NCBI GenBank assembly: GCA_022605955.1
Contig: JAKCOZ010000003.1
Span: 54,312,179 to 54,376,178, forward strand
Length of the DNA: 64,000 bases
Reading direction: 5' to 3'
From: Rallus limicola
Lineage: Eukaryota > Chordata > Aves > Gruiformes > Rallidae
Shown: one piece after another, positions 62,228 through 64,000 of the stretch
Position numbering within the stretch: position 1 is the stretch's first letter
Layout: each line of letters begins with the position of its first letter
Notes under the pieces: generated by a model
The model's input: only the letters and a program-made list of their open reading frames with translations
What the model was told of the DNA's origin: nothing
Database searches by the model: none
Position numbers and translations under genes: made by a program

Positions 62228-64000
62228 ATGAAGTCAACCATCCTCAGAGAGGGATAACCTTGTGTTCATTTTGCTTCTCTTTTAACTGAGCACACTCTCA
62301 TGGAAATAGGGGGAGGATGGGTTTTTTTCCTCCTGTTATATCCAATATATTTCAGTTTGCACACTCCTTTTATTTCAATGTTTAACTGCCTTAGGGCTAC
62401 ATAAGTTGTTTGTGAGCAATGCAATTAAAAATGCCTGATTTTATATACACCTCTATTATTTGTCCCTCGAATTCCTTCATTTCTATCATCAAATAACAGT
62501 AACTCCTTTCCCCTCCTAGCCTGTAGAATGCCTTCTCTTACAGGTAGCAGCTCACACTACAGCTAGTTCCTGAGCTGTGTGCAGGTGAATTAGCTGGCCA
62601 GCACTCCTGTGCCAGTTGGCAAGCAGCCTGCTGCCAAGAACAGTGTGTAATATTTGTTCCTCAGCAGTAGTGCTGATTTGTATCTTTCCTCTACTTACAT
62701 TGATTTTCATGAAATAATATTTTCCTTAAGTTTTCCACCACTACTGCCATTTGAATTTGTTTGAATATGGTCAATATCAACAACAACAACAGCAGAAAAG
62801 TGCTAAGGTAGGGCAACCAGCAGGCAAATGCCACAGCTGATGAACCACGTTTCCACAGAGAATCAGACTAATATCCATGTATGAAATGAGGAAGGTCATG
62901 CAGTGGTCTGAACAGTTAACATGAGGGTGTCCAAAATTCCATCAGCTTCAAGGAGTTTTTCTTTCTTGTTAGTTCACGTGCACAATTTTTGTGCCAGTTT
63001 CCTGCCAAGAAAATTGCAGAGGGCTTGTATGACTGAAAGGGCTTGAGTCTGAGTCTCTGATGACAAGCTTGTTGCAGCTCCAATCAGGGCTTTATAGCTT
63101 TCTTTAAAAAAAAAGGGAAAAAAAAAGCTGCCAATTGTAACAAATGTGAAGTGTCTCTTGACATGAAACCACTGCCTATTAAAATGAGCCAAAAATATGA
63201 CAGTTTCACAGAAGACTCTTTTTTATCAGCTGAACACTTCTCAGCACATCACCTGGGTCAAATTCAAATGTAAAATCATGGTGGTATCTGAAGGAAACAA
63301 ACTGTCAAGTGTCTTGTATAGTACTCACTGAGTCCTCTTCTAAGCAAGGCTAGTACTTATGTAGTTTTCTTGATAGTAAAATATAAAGAATTTTCTGAAT
63401 TTTGACAGTGCCAGATGAATGCAGGATGAAAGTCCCTTTTTCCATTTCAATTCTTCTGAAATAGCTTTGTTACAGTTTATGAATTCCTTTAAATATAAAA
63501 TGTCTATGAACAGGTTTTTGAACGAAATATTTCTTCAAGGTTGAATTCTAGCTCTAGGCCCACTCAAATAGGAGAAATTACTTCCCAGTGGTGTGCCAAA
63601 TTACTTGTTAACTATTTCAGCAACAGGATGCGGTGATTCTTTGTATCAGGTTAGTTGTAGCCTGGATAGATGCTTTCATGTCTCTAATTTCTGAAATCTA
63701 CATTATCAGAAGCATTTTTCTGTTCTTGAATTCAGTTCAAAAGCCAATAACTCACCTAAATGATTATAAATAGGTATGTTTTCCAAGCCTGTACTTAAAA
63801 TGTCCAGTTCCCCAGGCTTTATTAAATGTTTGCTTGAAAATAATTAAAAATAAACATAGGCATGTAATTAATTATGGCCTAGATAACGCTGTTGGGAAGC
63901 CATTATTGGAACTAAGCATATAAACTTGAGGGATTCTGTATTTTGTGTTTTCCCAGAAATTCTATAAGAGAAACTAACACCAGCCATGTGTGTTCAAAAT
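62228..64000. other. Non-coding sequence to the window end
   Basis: A short (CAA)n tract lies at 62777-62795. A poly-A tract is near 63104-63126. No gene or transposon is recognised. Confidence 0.6.

Noticed and set aside
1..64000. CRISPR array, prokaryotic operon, phage or plasmid content
   Set aside because: No regular spaced repeats, no dense coding, and the repeats present are those of a bird genome.

Overview
The window looks like nuclear DNA from a bird. It is AT-rich, CpG-poor and non-coding over almost its whole length. Its recognisable repeats are typical of birds: several CR1 non-LTR retrotransposon fragments, some ending in the CR1 tail of short imperfect ATTCTATG-type repeats, and three solitary LTRs of endogenous retroviruses. 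Two of those LTRs belong to the common avian family that opens TGTCCTGG(TTT/ATT)CAGCT and closes near AACCATGACA. The species cannot be told from this sequence. No complete protein-coding gene, rRNA, tRNA, CRISPR array or bacterial-type operon is visible. The setting is best read as a gene desert or a long intron on a large chromosome.

Layout. 1-193 holds a degenerate 11-bp tandem repeat. About 194-25997 is AT-rich sequence in which I recognise no transposon with confidence; it carries small local features (a G16 run, a 29-bp tandem duplication) and several short candidate exons with good splice signals. 25998-27338 is a compound CR1 block in which one CR1 copy appears inserted inside another. 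27339-35105 is unique AT-rich sequence. 35106-35670 and 37598-38201 are two related solo LTRs in the same orientation, separated by 1.9 kb without retroviral genes. 44854-45265 (+), 48286-49030 (+), 51680-52542 (-), 54224-54419 (+) and 61288-62227 (+) are further CR1 copies, and 41452-41502 is a short CR1 tail (-). 54855-56062 is a 1.2-kb GC-rich solo LTR on the minus strand with a perfect 5-bp target duplication. 59480-59850 is a small CpG-bearing island in otherwise CpG-poor sequence.

No genes work together here. The long open frames in 52016-52414 and 61305-61890 and around 26043-26357 are decayed CR1 ORF2 C-termini, and those in 37843-38355 and 55047-55611 lie inside LTRs. Other open frames of 60-134 codons are within chance expectation for this length. 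The items most worth checking are the candidate spliced exons near 9.4-9.8 kb and 13.2-14.0 kb, the nested CR1 block, the inverted CR1 pair at 51.7-54.4 kb and the CpG island at 59.5-59.85 kb. I did not find a convincing undescribed biological system.
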